From contig CACFWD010000004.1 in the NCBI GenBank assembly GCA_902569975.1, positions 1-64,000 on the forward strand: a stretch of DNA of 64,000 bases. The letters are read 5' to 3'. The position numbers and the translations under genes were made by a program. The DNA comes from an uncultured Pelagibacteraceae bacterium. GTDB lineage: Bacteria; Pseudomonadota; Alphaproteobacteria; Pelagibacterales; Pelagibacteraceae. Numbering within the stretch: the stretch's first letter is position 1; each line of letters opens with the position of its first letter. The notes beneath the pieces are model-generated. The model saw nothing but the letters and a program-made list of their open reading frames with translations. It was not told where the DNA came from and searched no databases. Positions 59,221 through 64,000 of this stretch are shown piece by piece.

Positions 59221-61850
59221 TATAAACTTTTAATAGTTATTGATATTTTTTTGATATCATCTTTTAAATTACTATAGTTAGTTTTTTCTTGTTCAACAAT
59301 ATTTTTTGGTGCTCTATCAGTAAAACCTTTATTAGATAATCGTTGTGATATCTTGTCCATTTCTTCCTGATATTTACTCTGCCTTTTGACTAAATTTTCT
59401 TTTATTAAATTTAAATCAACATTCTCATCAAAATATATCTTAAATATGTCGCCAGATATAACTAATGAAGCTGAGGGTTTTTGTTGATCTTTCTCAAAAA
59501 AATTATTGATACGACCAAGCTTTTTAATAATTACTTCGTTATTTTTCACCAAAGTTTTGTTCTTTTTATTAATTTTATTAATTGATATATCAACAAATGA
59601 ACCAGGACTTACATTTAATTCATTTTTAAATGATCTTAATTCTGAAATTATATCAATTATCTTTTCAACATCTTTTTGAGATTGATCTTTTTTCACTTTA
59701 CCAGATGGCCAATTTTTATACATAAGAAAATTTTTATTTGATTTATCAAACTTATTTTTTAACCATATTTCTTCAGTCACAAATGGAATAAAAGGATGAA
59801 GCATTACTAATATTTGTTTGAAAATATAAGCAGATACCTCTTTTACCTCTTTTTGAGGTTTTTTATCATCTGAATGAAATATTGTTTTTGAAAGTTCAAT
59901 GTACCAGTCACAATAGGAGTGCCAAGCAAACTGATAAGCATTTTTAGCAGCCTCATCAAAACGGTAATCCTCAATATTTTTTTGAATTTTGTTCTTAATT
60001 TCTATTAACTCGTAATATATCCATTTATTGATATTTAATGTGATTTTTGGAACTTTATCAGTTTTCTTAAAATCACATTTATTTGTAATTAAGAAATTAT
60101 TAGCATTCCATAATTTATTTAAAAAATTTCTATAACCTTTAACTCTATCTTCAGAAAGTTTTACATCTGTTCCTGGAGATGCCATAGACAATAAAGTAAA
60201 TCTTAATGCATCAGCACTGTATTTTTCTATTAAATCTAATGGATCAATGACATTTCCTTTAGACTTAGACATTTTTTGTCCTTTTTCGTCTCTTACAAGT
60301 GCATGAACATAAATAGCTTTGAAAGGTTCTTTGTTTAAAAATTCCATTCCAAACATCATCATTCTAGCAACCCAGAAAAATATAATATCAAACCCAGTTA
60401 CTAATACAGAAGTAGGATAAAATTTTTCAACATAATCTTTATTGTCTGGCCAACCTAATGTTGCAAATGGCCATAAACCAGACGAGAACCATGTATCTAA
60501 TACGTCTGGATCACGAATTAAATTTACATCTTTACCGTAATGTTTTTTAGCTTGTTTTTTTGCATTTGTTTCATTTGATGCAACAAATATTTTTTTATCT
60601 GGTCCATACCATGCTGGTATTTGATGACCCCACCAAAGTTGTCTTGAAACACACCACGGTTCAATATTATTCATCCATTGAAAATAAGTTTTTGACCAAT
60701 TCGTTGGAAAGAAATTTGTCTTTTTTGATTTAACTATATTTTTTGCTTTAACTGCTAATTTTTTTGCATCAACAAACCATTGTTCAGTCAAAAAAGGTTC
60801 TATAATTGAATTAGATCTATCACCGTAAGGAACTTTATTCTTAATATTTTCTTCTTTAACAAAAAAATTTTTTTCCTTAAGTTCTTTTAAAATTTTCTTT
60901 CTCGCCTCAAATCTATCTAAATCAATATAATCTTTAGGTGCATTTTCATTAATTTTACCAGCTTCAGTAAATATATTAATAATTTCAAGATTATTTCTTT
61001 GTCCAACATCATAATCATTAAAATCATGTGCTGGAGTAATCTTTAGCGCTCCAGTTCCTTGTTCGGGATCTGCATAATTATCTTCTATAATATTTATCTT
61101 TCTTCCAACAATTGGTATTGTAACTGTTTTGCCAACAAAAGAGGTAAACCTTTTATCTTTTGGATTGACAGCAATTGCTGTATCTCCCAGCATTGTTTCA
61201 GGTCTTGTTGTTGCAATAGTAATAAATTCATCTGTTCCATCAATAGGATATTTAATATAGTAAATTTTTGAGTTTACCTCTCTTTGGTCAACTTCAAGAT
61301 CAGATATTGCAGTTTTTAAAACTGTATCCCAATTTACTAGTTTTTCATCTTTATAAATTAAACCTTTATTATAAAGATCTACAAAAACTTTAACTACTGA
61401 TTTTGAAAGATTTTCGTCCATTGTGAAGGCATTACGAGACCAATCACAAGAACATCCTAGTTTTTTTAATTGATTGATAATAATATCACCATACTGTTCT
61501 TTCCATTGCCATACTTTTTCAACAAATTTTTCTCTACCAATTTCATTTTTATCAATCTTTTCTGTAGAAAGTTTTCTCTCAACTAAAGCTTGGGTAGCTA
61601 TTCCAGCATGATCCGTACCTGGTTGCCATAAAGTTTCATAATTATTCATTCGGTGATAACGGACAAGTAAATCTTGTATAGAATTATTGAGAGCATGACC
61701 CATATGCAAACTTCCAGTAACATTTGGAGGTGGTATAACTACTGAATACTTTTTAAGATTATTTTTAGGTTTAAATAGTTCATTTTTTTCCCAATAATTA
61801 TATATTTTTTCTTCAGATATTTTATGATCATATTTATTGTTATCTGTCAT
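59220..61850 (-). CDS. valS: Valyl-tRNA synthetase
   Basis: [44 protein letters not shown]; coiled-coil C-terminus. Confidence 0.96.
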   Translation of the reverse strand: MTDNNKYDHKISEEKIYNYWEKNELFKPKNNLKKYSVVIPPPNVTGSLHMGHALNNSIQDLLVRYHRMNNYETLWQPGTDHAGIATQALVERKLSTEKIDKNEIGREKFVEKVWQWKEQYGDIIINQLKKLGCSCDWSRNAFTMDENLSKSVVKVFVDLYNKGLIYKDEKLVNWDTVLKTAISDLEVDQREVNSKIYYIKYPIDGTDEFITIATTRPETMLGDTAIAVNPKDKRFTSFVGKTVTIPIVGRKINIIEDNYADPEQGTGALKITPAHDFNDYDVGQRNNLEIINIFTEAGKINENAPKDYIDLDRFEARKKILKELKEKNFFVKEENIKNKVPYGDRSNSIIEPFLTEQWFVDAKKLAVKAKNIVKSKKTNFFPTNWSKTYFQWMNNIEPWCVSRQLWWGHQIPAWYGPDKKIFVASNETNAKKQAKKHYGKDVNLIRDPDVLDTWFSSGLWPFATLGWPDNKDYVEKFYPTSVLVTGFDIIFFWVARMMMFGMEFLNKEPFKAIYVHALVRDEKGQKMSKSKGNVIDPLDLIEKYSADALRFTLLSMASPGTDVKLSEDRVKGYRNFLNKLWNANNFLITNKCDFKKTDKVPKITLNINKWIYYELIEIKNKIQKNIEDYRFDEAAKNAYQFAWHSYCDWYIELSKTIFHSDDKKPQKEVKEVSAYIFKQILVMLHPFIPFVTEEIWLKNKFDKSNKNFLMYKNWPSGKVKKDQSQKDVEKIIDIISELRSFKNELNVSPGSFVDISINKINKKNKTLVKNNEVIIKKLGRINNFFEKDQQKPSASLVISGDIFKIYFDENVDLNLIKENLVKRQSKYQEEMDKISQRLSNKGFTDRAPKNIVEQEKTNYSNLKDDIKKISITIKSL

Positions 61851-61938
61851 TGTATAATTATAAATATTGTGATTATTTTTAATGTCAAAGTAAAATCTAT
61901 TATTTTATTGGATTAACATAACTCTAATATAAAGTAAA

Positions 61939-62869
61939 TTGTCAATGAATATTTTAAAAAAAATCTTATTATTTTTTATCCCAATTAAATTTGTTCTAGA
62001 CAAATATAATCCTATATTTCTTTATCATTCATTGGGTAGGGCATCAAATTTTAATTCAAATATTGACCACGTGGATTTAGAAACTCTTGAAAAACAATTA
62101 CGATACATTCAGAAATATTGGAAATTTGTTACAATTGATGAATATATAGATACAAAAGATAAAAAAGGTCTTACTAGTTTGACTATAGATGATGGTTACA
62201 AAAACGTAATAGATGACGCATTTAAGGTTTTTGAAAAATTAGAAATCCCAATAACTATATTTATTAATTCATCAACTTTTAATGGAAAAATTTTTTGGAG
62301 AGATAAGATTCGCTATTTAATACAAAATAATATGATTAAAGAATTTGTAAAATATTCTAAACTTTTCAAAGAAAGCGATGTTAATAATTTTTATTTTATA
62401 TCAAAAAGTACAAAATTTAACAGCAAACAAGTTGAAATTGAATTAGATGAATTTATTTTGAGAAAAAATATAGATTTAAATACTGAACATAAATTATGTT
62501 TTGATAATACAAAATATTTAATTAATCATCCATTAATAAATTATGGTAATCATTCGGCAAATCATTACTTTCTTTCATCTTTAAGTAAAGAAGAGCAATA
62601 TAAGGATATATTGGAATGTAAAAACTTTTTTGGAAAGTTTTGATATAAATAGATCTAATGTATTTTGTGTACCATTTGGAGGGATAAGTTCATTCAATAA
62701 TGATACTGAGACTATTATAAAAGATTTAAATTACAAAACATTATTACTAACTGAAAATAGATTTAATAAATTATCAAATAAAGATAAATTTTATAGAATT
62801 ATGCCATCTAAGGTTATTATTAATAATTTATTAAAAAAAATTTATTTGAAACAATTAATTAGTGATTAA
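61939..62869 (+). CDS. Polysaccharide deacetylase (NodB-like), split by a frameshift at T6 62626-62631
   Basis: ORF1 61939-62643 (TIDDGYKNVIDDAF, NYGNHSANHYFLSSLS) and ORF2 62630-62869 (NVFCVPFGGISSFN) make one domain if one T is skipped. Confidence 0.78.
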
Positions 62870-62888
62870 AATTAAAAAAATTTAATTC

Positions 62889-63987
62889 ATGAAAATTTCA
62901 TACATATCCAATAGTTCTTGTCCATCACAACTTCCAAGTTCACTGCAAATTGTAAAAACTTGTGAATACTTATCAAAGTATGGAAATAAAGTTTTTTTAA
63001 TACTTCCAAACACAGCAGGTTTTAATGACAAAATTTCAAATTTTTATGATATAAAATATAGATTTAAATTAATTAGATTGTCAAAATTTAAAAAGTTTCC
63101 AATTGGATTAAATTATTACTTATTTTCATTAATATCCTTTTTTGAAAGCTAAAAAAATAAGCGAATTTATTATTTCTAGAAACTATTTTGTTATATTTCT
63201 CTGCTGTATTTTTAACGTAAGATGTACAATAGAACTTCATAATGATATAAAAAATGAATCTAGAATTGTAAGATTTATATTTAATAATTTTAATATTTTT
63301 AATTCAAAATCAGTAACTAAAATTGTTTGTATTTCACATGGTGTAAAAAATAAATATATCAAGGATTTTAATTTAAAAAAAAATAAAAAAATAGTTGTCC
63401 TACCTTCGGGATCTTCTTTAGATATAAAGTATAAAAACTCACTTAATAATAAAAGATTAAATCTAGGATATTTTGGTACAATCAACCCTTCAAGAGGTAT
63501 TAATATCATTTTGAAACTTGCTCAAATGGATAAGCAAAATAATTACTATATTTTTGGTGGTTCCAAAAATCAAGTGAGAAACTTAAAAAAAAAATATAGA
63601 TTAAACAATTTATATTTAAACTCACATCTTAATTATAAAAAAGTTCAAATAAAAATTTCAGATATGGATATTTTATTAATGCCATATTCAAATAAAGTTA
63701 CAGTTTCTGGAAATGTTTCTAATACAGTAAAGTTTATGTCACCTTTAAAATTATTTGATTATATGAGAGCTGGAAAGTTAATTATTAGTTCTGATTTAGA
63801 AGTATTAAAAGAGATAGTGAACAAAAACCAATGTGTCTTTGTAAAAAATTATCTAAACCCAATGTCATGGATGCTTGAAATAAGAAAAATAAAAAATAAT
63901 ATATTAAAAAGAAACATAATTGGGAAAAATTCTCACTTAAAATCTAAACTGTATACCCATAAAAATAGGATCTTAGAATATTTTTAA
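62889..63987 (+). CDS. GT4-like glycosyltransferase, split by a frameshift at T6 63138-63143
   Basis: ORF1 62889-63152 (MKISYISNSSCPSQLPSSLQIVKTCEYLSKYGNKVFL) and ORF2 63142-63987 (LGYFGTINPSRGINIILKLAQ, SPLKLFDYMRAGKLIISSD) join if one T is skipped. Confidence 0.78.
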
Positions 63988-64000
63988 CATTTAATTACAT

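Noticed and set aside
1-64000. CRISPR arrays, tRNA/rRNA genes, insertion sequences, prophage
   Set aside because: No regularly spaced repeats, no tRNA-like cloverleaf with GGTTCGANTCC, no rRNA, no transposase or integrase motifs seen.

Overview
The window looks like a streamlined SAR11/Pelagibacterales-type alphaproteobacterial chromosome: very AT-rich, tightly packed, with many 4-bp gene overlaps. This assignment comes from gene content and style, not from a database search. The first ~30 kb is mostly housekeeping: metX (partial), hisC, prephenate dehydrogenase, trkH, class I lysS, pyrD, rpmB, polyamine genes, bioY, polA, a ChvI/ChvG-like pair, ahcY, tsaE, amgK/murU-like genes, gpmA and an RND pump. 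From ~30.7 to 57.5 kb phosphorus-related genes are concentrated: arsC plus an aquaporin, ppx, ppk, phoB-phoU-pstBACS, phoR, a PlcP/Agt/DAG-kinase lipid-remodelling cassette, and a methylphosphonate biosynthesis locus (CT-PepM fusion, Ppd, phosphonoacetaldehyde reductase-like, HTH-fused nucleotidyltransferase, MpnS-like HTH-cupin), followed by PhyH, a CDP-glycerol glycerophosphotransferase-like enzyme and manC. ilvD and valS come next, then the start of a surface-glycan region. Main items for a second look: (1) the complete-looking methylphosphonate pathway with a linked CMP-activation/transfer module; (2) two adjacent surface-glycan genes interrupted by the same in-phase NNC_TTT_TTT_G frameshift site; (3) a decayed class V aminotransferase fragment beside mpnS; (4) a SAM-II riboswitch upstream of metX; (5) Pho-box-like 11-bp repeats at pstS and in the plcP/DAGK divergent promoter; (6) an SMR-like protein in the lipid cassette that appears to lack the essential Glu14; (7) an RND pump lacking its N-terminal transmembrane helix and any adjacent fusion protein; (8) tandem 16-bp palindromes and a strongly structured intergenic region at 32.55-32.71 kb.
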